In this document: positions 45,474-53,686 of the stretch, piece after piece
Numbering within the stretch: position 1 is the first letter of the stretch
How the letters are laid out: every line of letters begins with the position of its first letter
Made by a program: the position numbers and the translations under genes
The notes under the pieces: model-generated
Told to the model about the DNA's origin: nothing
What the model saw: only the letters and a program-made list of their open reading frames with translations
Databases searched by the model: none
NCBI GenBank assembly: GCA_963837425.1
Contig: CAWINH010000006.1
Location: 558,001-622,000, forward strand
DNA length: 64,000 nt
Direction: 5' to 3'
Source: CAWINH01 sp963837425
GTDB lineage: Bacteria; Chloroflexota; Limnocylindria; QHBO01

Positions 45474-45479
45474 TATACT
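45474..45479 (+). promoter_or_regulatory. -10-like TATACT, divergent promoter region
   Basis: TATACT ends six bases before the GTG at 45486. On the other strand the same bases read TAGTAT, which could be the hutH -10 box with a leader of about 50 bases. Confidence 0.5.
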
Positions 45480-45485
45480 ACGGAC

Positions 45486-46313
45486 GTGCGACGCCTGCCG
45501 GACCCCACCAGCCGCCTGCTCGTCGCCGCGGATGGCAGGGATCGACTGGGCGGCGCGGTGCCGAGTCCCGCCGCAGCGTTCCTGCTCACGCTGATCGCCC
45601 TCCCGACCCTCTTCTGGCTCGTCACCTTCAAGCGGACGACCGAGTACACGGTGCCCGAGGAGTGGCTGATGTCGACGGTCGTGCCGCCCGTCCACTCCTG
45701 GGTTCAGACGAACCTGCCACCGCTCGATGCGTTGCTGATCGGCATCTCGGGACTCGGCTCGGGCTGGTTCGTGGCCCTCGGCTTTGCGGCGCTCGGACTG
45801 CTGGCGCTCGCGAAGCGCCGGACGGACCTGGCGCTGCTGCTCGCGGCGGGGACCCTGGCGTTCCCGATCGAGTGGGCGCTGAAGTACTTCACCGCCATCC
45901 CGCCCATCAGCCCTGCGCAGCTGGGGAACTCCCTCTTCGACGTCAACGGCATTGGGCTCGACAACATCGCCGACTTCCCGGCAGGGCACGCGCTGCGGGC
46001 CACCGTCTTCTACGGGCTCGCGGCGTTCTGCGTCGCGCGCCTGGCGCCCGACCGGCGCCAGGGATTCATCGCCTACGGTGTAGCGGTGGTGCTCATCGGC
46101 TCAATCAGCCTCACCCGCATCTACCTTGGCGCCCACTACCCGATGGACATCCTCGGCGGCTGGATGGCCGGGGCCGCGCTCCTGTCGGTCATCGTGGCGG
46201 TCCACGTCCTCGGCGTTGACGAGCGCGCCCGTGCGCGGGCCGCAGCGGAAGCGGCGGCCGCCGACGCGGCCGGCCACCCGGCGGTGCCCATGCGCAGCCA
46301 GCACGACCCGTAG
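45486..46313 (+). CDS. PAP2-superfamily membrane protein with altered active site
   Basis: The 275-residue protein has about five transmembrane helices and the order of PAP2 phosphatases. Motif 1 (KxxxxxxRP) reads LKYFTAIPPIS, lacking the Arg. Motif 2 (PSGH) reads DFPAGHALRATV, with Ala for Ser but the His kept. Motif 3 is good (SLTRIYLGAHYPMDILGGW). It may dephosphorylate undecaprenyl pyrophosphate or phosphatidate, or have lost activity. The tail is Ala/Arg-rich and cytoplasmic. The start GTG follows TATACT by six bases; the open frame further upstream overlaps hutH and is not used. Confidence 0.78.
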   Translation: MRRLPDPTSRLLVAADGRDRLGGAVPSPAAAFLLTLIALPTLFWLVTFKRTTEYTVPEEWLMSTVVPPVHSWVQTNLPPLDALLIGISGLGSGWFVALGFAALGLLALAKRRTDLALLLAAGTLAFPIEWALKYFTAIPPISPAQLGNSLFDVNGIGLDNIADFPAGHALRATVFYGLAAFCVARLAPDRRQGFIAYGVAVVLIGSISLTRIYLGAHYPMDILGGWMAGAALLSVIVAVHVLGVDERARARAAAEAAAADAAGHPAVPMRSQHDP

Positions 46314-46328
46314 CCCGGGCCGCCTCGA

Positions 46329-47000
46329 ATGCTGGAGTTCATCGACAGCGTCCTCATCCCCTTCTTCCTCTCGCTCTACGACAAGGTCGGCTACCTCGGG
46401 GTGGCGGTCGCCATTGGCCTCGAGACCTTCGTCCCGATCATCCCTTCCGAGGTGATCGTCCCCATGGCGGGCTGGAAGGTGAGCCAGTCGGCGGCCGACC
46501 CATCGGTCCTCGAGCCGCTCACCGACGCGCCGTGGAACTGGCTGGCGGTGCTCCTCATCGCCACCACCGGTGCGGTGCTCGGCTCGCTGATCGGCTACCT
46601 GATCGGTGCCTGGGGCGGCCGACCGCTGCTGGATCGCTACGGGCGCTACGTGCACATCCGGCCCGACGACCTCGACCGGGCCGATGCGTGGTTCGCGCGC
46701 TACGGGGACTGGGCAGTCTTCTTCGGGCGGCTCGTCCCGTTGGTCCGTGCCCTCATCAACTACCCCGCCGGGGTGGCGCGGATGTCGGTCTGGCGCTTCA
46801 TCCTGTTCTCCGCGCTTGGCTCCCTGCCCTGGAACGCGGCGCTCCTTCTCGGCGGCTACCTGCTCGGCGAGAACTACCGGAGCCTGTATGACGCGGTCCG
46901 GCCCTACGAGTACCCGATCTACGGGGTCGTGGCGATCGGGACCGTCTACCTCATCTACCGCTGGCTGCGCGGGCCCCGGGGCGAGCGCGTGAGCGGCTAG
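46329..47000 (+). CDS. DedA family membrane protein
   Basis: DedA (SNARE-associated/VTT) proteins are lipid scramblase or flippase-like transporters, some recycling undecaprenyl phosphate. The 223-residue chain has the conserved LETFVPIIPSEVIVPMAGW near residue 32. It also has the GRLVPLVRALINYPAG motif with its paired Arg residues and about five hydrophobic segments. It begins 15 bases after the PAP2-like gene and probably shares its transcript. The pairing of a PAP2-type and a DedA protein suggests a common job in polyprenyl-phosphate recycling, by inference. Confidence 0.87.
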   Translation: MLEFIDSVLIPFFLSLYDKVGYLGVAVAIGLETFVPIIPSEVIVPMAGWKVSQSAADPSVLEPLTDAPWNWLAVLLIATTGAVLGSLIGYLIGAWGGRPLLDRYGRYVHIRPDDLDRADAWFARYGDWAVFFGRLVPLVRALINYPAGVARMSVWRFILFSALGSLPWNAALLLGGYLLGENYRSLYDAVRPYEYPIYGVVAIGTVYLIYRWLRGPRGERVSG

Positions 47001-47004
47001 GCGC

Positions 47005-47919
47005 TCAGCCTCCGAGCAGGGCGGCGGGCGATGGCGTCGGCTGCGCGCACTGGTAGAACGGCTCGAGCAGCGACGGGCACGCGTTGGCTGACCCGAAGAT
47101 CGGGACCGCGGCGATCATCGCAACCACCACGAACAGGACGAGCAGGAGGATCGGCGAGACCCGACGCCGGGCCAGCAGCCACCAGGTGAGCAGGATGAAG
47201 GCGAGCGGCAGGATGCCCGGCATGATCTTGTTGAGCACGTCGCGAGCCACGTCGAGGCGCGTCTGGTCAATGTCGATCGTCCAGGTCAGGTAGACGTGGA
47301 CGTACTGGTAGGTCAGGGCGCCCATCACCATGTTGCCGAGCACCCCGGCGCCGAGGATCACGCGATCCAGGACGCCCGAGCGCAGCACCCCGGTCACTCC
47401 CTCGCGCCCGCGATCGTAGCCCTGCATCCAGGCGAAGTAGGCGAGGCCGGTGAGGATCCCGACCTCGAGGACGAAGTAGAGGATCGGTCCCAGGATCGAG
47501 CCCGCCTGGGTGAGCCCGATGCCGATCGCCAGCAGGATCGGCGTGACGGTACCCTGGCTGATGACATCGCCGATGCCGGCCAGCGGCCCCATGAGCCCGG
47601 TCTTCACCGCATTGATCGCGTCGTCGTCGATCTCGGCGCCGTTCGCCCGCTGCTCCTCCATGGCGATGACCGCGCCGTGGATCATCCCGCCCAGGTTCGG
47701 GTCGGTGTTGAAGAAGACGAGGTGCCGCTTCAGCGCCGCGCGGATCTCCTCGGGGGTCCGATACAGCTTGCGGATGATCGGAGTCATGGCGTGGGCGAAG
47801 GCGGTGCCCTGCAGCCGCTCGTAGTTGTAGTTGGCGTGGGCGAAGAAGGTCCACAGCCAGAACGCCCGGCGGACGTCGCCGCGGGTCAGCTCGACGCGAC
47901 GCTCGGGCTGCTCGCTCAT
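47005..47919 (-). CDS. PTS mannose-family IID component
   Basis: IID is a membrane subunit specific to mannose-class phosphotransferase permeases. The 304-residue protein opens with a typical cytoplasmic part (LTRGDVRRAFWLWTFFAHAN, YERLQGTAFAHAMTPIIRKL) and the diagnostic NTDPNLGGMIHGAVIAMEEQ and TGLMGPLAGIGDVISQGTVT. C-terminal hydrophobic segments follow, with an unusual short tail containing two Cys (ACPSLLEPFYQCAQP). The ATG overlaps the IIC stop (ATGA). It is the last gene of the IIA-IIB-IIC-IID operon. Confidence 0.93.
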   Translation of the reverse strand: MSEQPERRVELTRGDVRRAFWLWTFFAHANYNYERLQGTAFAHAMTPIIRKLYRTPEEIRAALKRHLVFFNTDPNLGGMIHGAVIAMEEQRANGAEIDDDAINAVKTGLMGPLAGIGDVISQGTVTPILLAIGIGLTQAGSILGPILYFVLEVGILTGLAYFAWMQGYDRGREGVTGVLRSGVLDRVILGAGVLGNMVMGALTYQYVHVYLTWTIDIDQTRLDVARDVLNKIMPGILPLAFILLTWWLLARRRVSPILLLVLFVVVAMIAAVPIFGSANACPSLLEPFYQCAQPTPSPAALLGG

Positions 47920-48809
47920 CGGTCCGCCCCGGTGGCGGCTGGGCGCCGGTCACCGAGCAGGGTCACGTGGAGCACCGCCAGCGCGGCGCCGACGACCCCC
48001 ACCACGACGATGTTCACGTTCGCGCCGCCGATCATGGCGAGCAGGTAGCCCAGGAAGAAGTAGGGGATCACCGAGCCGCGGAAGATGAAGCGCATCGTCA
48101 TCGCGATGCCGATGGCCGGCAGCAGGCCGCCGGAGACCTGGAGGCCGCGGAGCACCCATGGGGCGTTGTCGTTCAGCCAGGTGATCGCGTCGGAGACGCC
48201 CTGGGCGCCGAAGTAGACGGCGCTCACGGCCGGGATGACGGTGATAGCGAACAGGAAGATCTGGGGTGGGAGCCAGTTCGCGCGGGCGACCCCGCCGATG
48301 TCCGCCGCCTCGGCGCGCGCATCGGCCCAGTGGGCGAAGGCGGCGTCGACGCTCATCCGGGAGAAGAAGATCAACGTCCCGAGCGCCCCGAGTGCCGCAC
48401 CCAGCGCGATCGCCTGCTGCGCGTCGAGGCCGCTGCCCAGCGCGATGGCGGTTCCGACCCAGCCGGCGACCGACGGGTCGGCGGGGGGCGCGCCGCCGGC
48501 GGAGATGAAGGCGATGTAGAGGACGTTGATGGCGGCCCCGATCTGGGCGCCGGCGAGCGGGTCGCCGAGGATGATGCCGACCAGGAATCCGGCCACCAGG
48601 GGTCGGTAGAGGCCCAAGAAGGTCCCGTTGCCGGTCAGCCACGGGCTGTTCGAGAGGTAGTAGCCGAAGCCGATGAGGAGCGCCTGGACGAGGCTGATCC
48701 CGGTGCCCGCGCCACCGTCTGCGGCATGGGCCGGCGCGGCCACGAGGAGGAGCGCGAAGAGTGCGGCGCTGGCCACCCCCGCGACGATGACCGCCCTTCG
48801 TGCGGTCAT
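47916..48809 (-). CDS. PTS mannose-family IIC component with N-terminal signal-like extension
   Basis: IIC forms the sugar channel together with IID. The core reads SLVQALLIGFGYYLSNSPWL, LVAGFLVGIILGDPLAGAQI and GAAINVLYIAFISAGGAPPA, typical for the family, with about six further hydrophobic helices. The first 30 residues (VAGVASAALFALLLVAAPAH then Ala-Ala-Asp) look like a cleavable signal peptide, which most IIC proteins lack. The 297-residue length is slightly above normal for this reason. It overlaps both neighbours by four bases. Confidence 0.92.
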   Translation of the reverse strand: MTARRAVIVAGVASAALFALLLVAAPAHAADGGAGTGISLVQALLIGFGYYLSNSPWLTGNGTFLGLYRPLVAGFLVGIILGDPLAGAQIGAAINVLYIAFISAGGAPPADPSVAGWVGTAIALGSGLDAQQAIALGAALGALGTLIFFSRMSVDAAFAHWADARAEAADIGGVARANWLPPQIFLFAITVIPAVSAVYFGAQGVSDAITWLNDNAPWVLRGLQVSGGLLPAIGIAMTMRFIFRGSVIPYFFLGYLLAMIGGANVNIVVVGVVGAALAVLHVTLLGDRRPAATGADR

Positions 48810-49306
48810 GTCCGCTGGGCCGGGGATGCGGCGGGCGCGACGCTCGCCAGGGTCAGCGGGTGATCGCCGGGGACCGCCTGGATCTCGACCCGCGTCCCGA
48901 GCTGCTCGAGCTGGCGGAGCGCATCGAGCTCCTCCGCGGAGGCGGAGATGCTGCGGTGCAGTGGCCGCCGGTTGGCCGCCGCGCCCAGGCCTCCGAGGTT
49001 GAGCACCGGGAAGTCGATCCCCGCGCGTCGCAGCGCGAGAGCGGTCTGCGGCGTGCGCACCAGGACGAGGACTCGCTCATCGGAGTCGCTTGCCTCCGCG
49101 AGCCGCTGCGTGCCCGCCGCCAGGCCGACGACTTCGACCGGCGTTCCCGATGGAGCGGCCAGCTCGACGACCTCGCGGAGGAATGGGTCGTCCGCAGTCG
49201 CGTCGTCGACGACGATGACGCGTCGGGCGTCGAGGGTGGTCAGCCACAGGGCCACGACCTGGCCATGGATCAGCCGGTCGTCGACCCGCACCATCTCGAG
49301 GCCCAT
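48806..49306 (-). CDS. PTS mannose-family IIB component
   Basis: IIB takes the phosphoryl group from IIA on a His and passes it to the incoming sugar. The 166-residue protein starts with the active-site loop VRVDDRLIHGQVVALW, His at about position 14, followed by RRVIVVDDATADDPFLREVV and VLVLVRTPQTALALRRAGI, the usual layout. The sugar is not deducible; mannose, glucosamine, sorbose or N-acetylgalactosamine systems share this fold. Confidence 0.93.
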   Translation of the reverse strand: MGLEMVRVDDRLIHGQVVALWLTTLDARRVIVVDDATADDPFLREVVELAAPSGTPVEVVGLAAGTQRLAEASDSDERVLVLVRTPQTALALRRAGIDFPVLNLGGLGAAANRRPLHRSISASAEELDALRQLEQLGTRVEIQAVPGDHPLTLASVAPAASPAQRT

Positions 49307-49315
49307 CTTGCCGAT

Positions 49316-49738
49316 TCAGACCGGACCGGGAGCGCGCGCGCCGGCGGCCACGATGCCGCCGCGAGCGGCATCGACCAGCGTGGCGATCAGGGCGTCGCCG
49401 AGCGAATCCCTGGCCGTGACCGCCTCGAGCACCAGGCCCAGGTTCACGCCGGCAACACAGCGGACGAGCGAGTTCGATGCTTGCAGAGCGGAGGCGACGT
49501 TGTGCGGAGTCCCGCCGGCGAGGTCGGCGAGGACGAGGGTCGGGCGTCCCGGAGCGATGGCGCGGTCCAGGCGTTCACGGAAGGACTCGGGCGTCTCGGT
49601 GGGCTCCAGGGTCACCGCCGTCACCCCGGGCAGATCACCGGCGATCACCGACGCGGCGGATGCCATGCCGGTCGCCAGCGGGCCGTGGGCCGCGATGATC
49701 ACGTCGAAGGGTCGCACAGGCTCGCCAGAGTACCGCAT
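49316..49738 (-). CDS. PTS mannose-family IIA component
   Basis: IIA is phosphorylated by HPr. The 140-residue protein fits the family: FDVIIAAHGPLATGMASAAS with the phospho-His at about residue 18, VTAVTLEPTETPESFRERLD, and the turn TLVLADLAGGTPHNVASALQ. The frame is open upstream into the folD gene, but the ATG at 49738 gives the family's length. It heads the operon nine bases before IIB. No HPr (ptsH) or enzyme I (ptsI) gene lies in the window. Confidence 0.92.
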   Translation of the reverse strand: MRYSGEPVRPFDVIIAAHGPLATGMASAASVIAGDLPGVTAVTLEPTETPESFRERLDRAIAPGRPTLVLADLAGGTPHNVASALQASNSLVRCVAGVNLGLVLEAVTARDSLGDALIATLVDAARGGIVAAGARAPGPV

Positions 49739-49764
49739 CGGGAGCGCGCCGAGCAGCGGGCGTC

Positions 49765-50685
49765 CTATCCGCGCCGACCGATCCGCGCCTCGCCGTGCGC
49801 AGGCACGAATCGGGCGAGGATCGGATCGCCACCCCGTGCCATCCGCTCTGCCGAGCTGATCGTCTGCTCGAGGAGCATCATCGTCGTGACCGGGCCGACG
49901 CCGCCGGGGACCGGCGTGATGGCAGTGACCACCGGCCGCACCGTCGCGAAGTCGACGTCCCCGGTGATGCCCCCTGGCGTCGTGTTGATCCCGCAGTCGA
50001 TGACGACCGCGGAGCGGTTCACCATCTCGGCCCGAATGAGGCCCGGCTGTCCGGCGGCAACCACCAGGACCTCCGCGCGTCGGGTCTCGCGCGCGAGGTT
50101 CCGCGTCGAGCGATGGCACACGACGACCGTGGCGTCCGCAGCGAGGAGCAGCGCCGCCACCGGCCGGCCGACGACCGCCGAGCGCCCGACCACCACTGCG
50201 CGCCGACCGGCGAGCGGGATCTCGTAGCTGCGCAGGATGGCCATCACGGCCAGTGCAGTGGCGGGGATGAAGGCGCCCTCGCCGCGGGCGACGCGGCCGG
50301 CATTCAGGGGGGTGGCGCCGTCAACGTCCTTGCCCGGATCGATGAGCGCCAGGACCGCGGCGGGATCCAGGTGATCAGGAACCGGCTGCGCAACGACGAC
50401 GCCTGCGACCTGCGGATCGCGGTTCAGCGCCCCCACCCGCGCCGCCAGGTCGGAGAGCGCAACGCCCTCTGGCGGGCGCACCTCGTGCGGCTCGACGCCC
50501 ACGCTGCGCGCCGCGCGGCTGAGGCTGGCGGCGTAGACGGCCGCGGGCCCCGCATCCTCGGGGAATCGGACGATCGCCAGGCGTGGCGCCGGGGCTCCAG
50601 CCGCGCGCAGCTCGGCGACACGGTCCGACAGGTCCCTCCAGAGGCGGGAGGCGACGGCTCGTCCGTCGAGGATGCGGCCGGTCAT
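49765..50685 (-). CDS. FolD-like methylene-THF dehydrogenase lacking key cyclohydrolase residues
   Basis: FolD normally interconverts methylene-, methenyl- and 10-formyl-THF. The 306-residue protein has the fold: RILDGRAVASRLWRDL, PGKDVDGATPLNAGRVARGE, VVVGRSAVVGRPVAALLL for NADP binding and VTAITPVPGGVGPVTTMMLL. The catalytic Tyr-x3-Lys reads VYAASLSRAAR, so the Lys is Leu. The VQLPLP Gln is replaced too (VVVAQPVPDHLD), and PCTP reads FIPATA. Cyclohydrolase activity is thus unlikely. The start shares a base with the cyclodeaminase stop (TAATG), which suggests a dehydrogenase working on methenyl-THF from that enzyme. Confidence 0.85.
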   Translation of the reverse strand: MTGRILDGRAVASRLWRDLSDRVAELRAAGAPAPRLAIVRFPEDAGPAAVYAASLSRAARSVGVEPHEVRPPEGVALSDLAARVGALNRDPQVAGVVVAQPVPDHLDPAAVLALIDPGKDVDGATPLNAGRVARGEGAFIPATALAVMAILRSYEIPLAGRRAVVVGRSAVVGRPVAALLLAADATVVVCHRSTRNLARETRRAEVLVVAAGQPGLIRAEMVNRSAVVIDCGINTTPGGITGDVDFATVRPVVTAITPVPGGVGPVTTMMLLEQTISSAERMARGGDPILARFVPAHGEARIGRRG

Positions 50686-51311
50686 TAACCCTCCATCCGC
50701 GCGGCCACCGTGGCGGCCACGCGATCCTCGGCCGCCGCCACGTCCGCCTCGATGCGACGCGCACTACCGGGCAGCGATGCGCGCAGCGGCTCCCCGGCAT
50801 CGAGGTAGGGAAGGTTGATCCGGACGTTGAGGAGGGCGCCGCGCGCGGCCGCCGCGGCGAGCTGGCCCGCGACCCCCACGTCGCTCACCGCGTTCACGTT
50901 GCCGATCGGTGCCAGGCGCTCCGCGAGGTCCAGGACCTCCAGGGCGGCCTCCGCGGTACGGAGCGGCGTGCCGGCAGCCTCGGCCATCGCTGAGCGCAAC
51001 GCCAGGGTCCGGGCCGTGCGCTCGGCGTCGGTCTGGCGGGGCAGGCGTCGGGCGGTCACCACCGCGCCATACGCATCGGCATCGGCCTGTGCCAGGTGGC
51101 CGAGACGCGCGACGAGGTCGCGGGCCGGCGACCCAAGCTGGCTGGCGGCCGGATCGTCCGGCGTGAGCTCCGCCACCATGGCGACGAGGGCGGCCGCCAG
51201 GGCGCCTGTCAGCGCGGACGCGCTCCCGCCGCCGGGCACCGGCTCCCGGCTGGCGAGCCGGCTCGCCAGATCCTCGAACGTCAGCTGGGTGAGGGTTTCC
51301 GCGTCTCCCAA
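50685..51311 (-). CDS. Formimidoyl-THF cyclodeaminase
   Basis: The 208-residue protein is the stand-alone form of the FTCD C-terminal domain (FchA), which turns 5-formimino-THF into methenyl-THF and ammonia. Family motifs are SREPVPGGGSASALTGALAA near residue 22 and LAPIGNVNAVSDVGVAGQLA, plus a helical bundle throughout. The start is a TTG at 51311 preceded by an AGGAA ribosome site and a -10-like TACAAT about 40 bases up. It complements the formimidoyltransferase at 36.7 kb, completing one-carbon recovery from histidine. Confidence 0.88.
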   Translation of the reverse strand: MGDAETLTQLTFEDLASRLASREPVPGGGSASALTGALAAALVAMVAELTPDDPAASQLGSPARDLVARLGHLAQADADAYGAVVTARRLPRQTDAERTARTLALRSAMAEAAGTPLRTAEAALEVLDLAERLAPIGNVNAVSDVGVAGQLAAAAARGALLNVRINLPYLDAGEPLRASLPGSARRIEADVAAAEDRVAATVAARMEG

Positions 51312-51362
51312 GACCGTATTCCTGCAGCGGGCGGAGATGCCGCGGCGATTGTACGGGCTTGG

Positions 51363-51623
51363 TCAGGCTGCCTGTTCGGTGACCTCCACGGACCAGCGCC
51401 GATGGCGGAGGTCGAAGACCAACGAGGCGGGCCCCTGATCGGTCTCGACGTGGAACGTTACCCGCGGGCCTCGATCGGCTCGGTAGGCGGCGGCCTCCTC
51501 GCGGACCGCGTCAAGGGCGGTCACCCGCAGCTGTCGCGACCCGATGCGCACGTCGCGCGGCCGATGATTGTGGGCGTCCCAGCTGACCCGCACGGGCGCC
51601 GGGGGATCGTGGTCGAGCGTCAT
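51363..51623 (-). CDS. Small SOS-controlled protein, DUF6504-like
   Basis: The 86-residue protein resembles the DUF6504 domain found beside translesion polymerases in high-GC bacteria. It has VSWDAHNHRPRDVRIGSRQL, then AYRADRGPRVTFHVETDQGP and VFDLRHRRWSVEVTEQAA, a small beta sheet with conserved Arg, Glu and Trp. The assignment is by resemblance. I chose the ATG at 51623, eight bases after AGGAG; an ATG at 51629 is possible. Two LexA-box-like palindromes lie just upstream, so it is probably DNA-damage inducible, and it follows dinB on the same strand. Confidence 0.65.
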   Translation of the reverse strand: MTLDHDPPAPVRVSWDAHNHRPRDVRIGSRQLRVTALDAVREEAAAYRADRGPRVTFHVETDQGPASLVFDLRHRRWSVEVTEQAA

Positions 51624-51656
51624 CGTCATCACTCCTGTGCTCGCCAGTCCAGGCAC

Positions 51657-51670
51657 AGAACAGGCGTTCG
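51657..51670. promoter_or_regulatory. LexA box (proximal) of the small SOS gene
   Basis: AGAAC-AGGC-GTTCG has the GAAC-N4-GTTC form seen at the other two boxes of this locus; it lies 34 bases before the ATG at 51623. Confidence 0.7.
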
Positions 51671-51689
51671 GTTTGGAATTGAGATGTTA

Positions 51690-51703
51690 CGAACATACGT
51701 TCG
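51690..51703. promoter_or_regulatory. LexA box (distal) of the small SOS gene
   Basis: CGAAC-ATAC-GTTCG is a perfect-arm palindrome equal to the Gram-positive SOS box (CGAAC-N4-GTTCG), six bases beyond the dinB stop codon and 33 bases from the proximal box. Confidence 0.8.
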
Positions 51704-51708
51704 AAATG

Positions 51709-52929
51709 TCAAGGCTCTGGGGGCTCGTCCGGCGGATCGGGCCGCTGCCCCCAGTTCGGGCGGCGGCGGTCGCCGTGGCCGATCAGCGCACCGCGGGTGA
51801 TGGCGGCGTCGCCGAACCGCTCGCGGACGACGTCGATCGAGTGGGTCAGCCGGTCCGAGCGCTCGGGCTCACCGAACAGGGTCAGCTGCTGGGTGGGGGT
51901 GAGGTTGATGGCGGTGAGGCCGATGAGGCGGACGGCACGGTCGCGGTTCCACGCCCGGCGCAGGAGCTCCACCCCGGCCGCGTGCAGGGGTCCGGACTCG
52001 CGCGCCTGGTGATCGAGGGCCACCTGGCGGGTGAGCGTGTCGAAGCCCTCGTAGCGGAGCTTGAGCTGGACCGCGCCGGCCGCGAGCTGGTGCCGGCGCA
52101 ATCGGGAGGCGACCGACTCCGCCAGGTCGAGCAGCGTGCGCTCGAGCCGCGCGGCCTCGGTGACGTCATGGTGGAACGTCAGCTCATGGCCGACGCTCTT
52201 GGGCGCCGCCGGCGGAGCGACCGGGGACGGGTCGATTCCTCGTGCCCGCCGGGCGAGCTCGACGCCATGCGACCCGAAACGGCGGCGGAGGGTTCGCTCC
52301 CCGATGGCCGCCAGCTGCCCGATGGTGTTCACCCGGTAGTCGGCGAGCGCCCGCTGGGCCCGGGGTCCGACCCCCCACAGACGGCTCACCGGGAGCGGCG
52401 CGAGGAACGCCTCCTCCCCGCCTGGGGGAACGACGACCAGGGCATCGGGCTTGCGGAGGTCGGAGGCGACCTTCGCACACAGCTTGTTCGTCGCGACCCC
52501 GACGCTCACCACGAGGCCGACCTCGGCCAGGACCCGCTCCTTGATCCGGCGCGCGATTGCCTCACCGTCACCGAAGGCCGCCCGACTGGCGGTCACGTCG
52601 AGGAACGCCTCGTCGAGGCTGATCGGCTCGACGAGCGGGGTGAACGAGGCGAATATCGACATCACCGCGCGGCTCAGCTCGCGGTAACGGTCGAAGCGGC
52701 CGGGCAGGAAGACGCCGTTGGGGCAGAGTCGCGCGGCGGTCCGCAGCGGCATCGCCGAGTGGACGCCGAACCGCCGCGCCTCGTACGAGGCGGCGCTCAC
52801 GACGCCGCGCCCGCCGGGATCACCGCCGACGATGACCGGCTTCCCGCGGAGGTCGGGATTGTCGAGGACCTCCACGCTGGCGTAGTACGCGTCGAGGTCG
52901 GCGTGGACGATGGTGCGCTGGGTCGCCAC
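51709..52929 (-). CDS. dinB: DNA polymerase IV (Y-family)
   Basis: DinB copies across damaged bases. The 406-residue enzyme has the Y-family motifs: IVHADLDAYYASVEVLDNPD with the first catalytic Asp, ASYEARRFGVHSAMPLRTA, and EPISLDEAFLDVTASRA with the catalytic Asp-Glu. Helix-hairpin-helix LPVSRLWGVGPRAQRALADY and a little-finger domain follow. A beta-clamp-binding peptide QLTLFGEP sits near the C-terminus. The gene begins 28 bases after lexA on the same strand and so should share the LexA-regulated promoter at 53.69 kb. Confidence 0.95.
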   Translation of the reverse strand: MATQRTIVHADLDAYYASVEVLDNPDLRGKPVIVGGDPGGRGVVSAASYEARRFGVHSAMPLRTAARLCPNGVFLPGRFDRYRELSRAVMSIFASFTPLVEPISLDEAFLDVTASRAAFGDGEAIARRIKERVLAEVGLVVSVGVATNKLCAKVASDLRKPDALVVVPPGGEEAFLAPLPVSRLWGVGPRAQRALADYRVNTIGQLAAIGERTLRRRFGSHGVELARRARGIDPSPVAPPAAPKSVGHELTFHHDVTEAARLERTLLDLAESVASRLRRHQLAAGAVQLKLRYEGFDTLTRQVALDHQARESGPLHAAGVELLRRAWNRDRAVRLIGLTAINLTPTQQLTLFGEPERSDRLTHSIDVVRERFGDAAITRGALIGHGDRRRPNWGQRPDPPDEPPEP

Positions 52930-52957
52930 GACCGCGGGCCGGCGTCGGGCGCCGGCG

Positions 52958-53647
52958 TCAGGCCAGCTTGCGGATGACGCCGACGACCTTGCCCTGGACC
53001 TGGACGTCGGTGGCGTAGATCGGCTCCATCTCCGCGTTCGCCGGCTGGAGGCGGATTCGATCCTTCTCGCGGTAGTAGCGCTTGAGGGTCACGCCGTTGT
53101 CCTCCAGGAGCGCGACGACGATGTCGCCGTCCCGGGCGGTCGCCTGCGGCTGCACGACGACGTAGTCACCGTCGTCGATGAGCGCGTCGATCATGCTCTT
53201 GCCGCGCACGCGGAGGACGTACGCGTCGTCCCGTGCCGGCATGGATCGCGGGACCTCGAGCGTCTCGGCGCCGTCCGCCAGCGCCTCGATGGGCTGCCCG
53301 GCGGCGATCTCCCCGAGCACCGGGAGCGTGAGCACATCGTGGTCCACGGGCATCCGGAACGGGGTCACCCGGCCACCGATGTGCGGGCGCTCACGCACCT
53401 CGCCGGCTTCCGATGCCAGCTCGCGCTCGCCACGCCGCGTCAGGCGCAGTGCGCGCGACGAATGGGTCCCGCGCTCCAGCAGGCCGCCGCGCTCCAGGGC
53501 GATGAGGTGGTGGTGGACGGCCGAGGTCGAAGCCAGACCCACGGAATCCGCGATCTCGCGGACCGATGGCGGGTACCCGTGGTCGGCAACCGCCTGGGCG
53601 ATGCATTCGAGGATCTTCTGCTTGCGCTCGGCGTCATGCCGTGTCAC
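52958..53647 (-). CDS. lexA: LexA repressor
   Basis: LexA represses the SOS regulon and self-cleaves when RecA is activated. The 229-residue protein has the winged helix (YPPSVREIADSVGLASTSAV, HHHLIALERGGLL). It has the cleavage site Ala-Gly in LPVLGEIAAGQPIEA, the catalytic Ser in LRVRGKSMIDALIDDGDYVV and the Lys in VTLKRYYREKDRI. A LexA box at 53687-53700, 40 bases upstream, indicates autoregulation. The recognition helix fits the GAAC-N4-GTTC operators found here. Confidence 0.96.
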   Translation of the reverse strand: MTRHDAERKQKILECIAQAVADHGYPPSVREIADSVGLASTSAVHHHLIALERGGLLERGTHSSRALRLTRRGERELASEAGEVRERPHIGGRVTPFRMPVDHDVLTLPVLGEIAAGQPIEALADGAETLEVPRSMPARDDAYVLRVRGKSMIDALIDDGDYVVVQPQATARDGDIVVALLEDNGVTLKRYYREKDRIRLQPANAEMEPIYATDVQVQGKVVGVIRKLA

Positions 53648-53686
53648 ACGGCCGCTCCTGCTGTGGACGTCTGGGCGGACCCTAGC

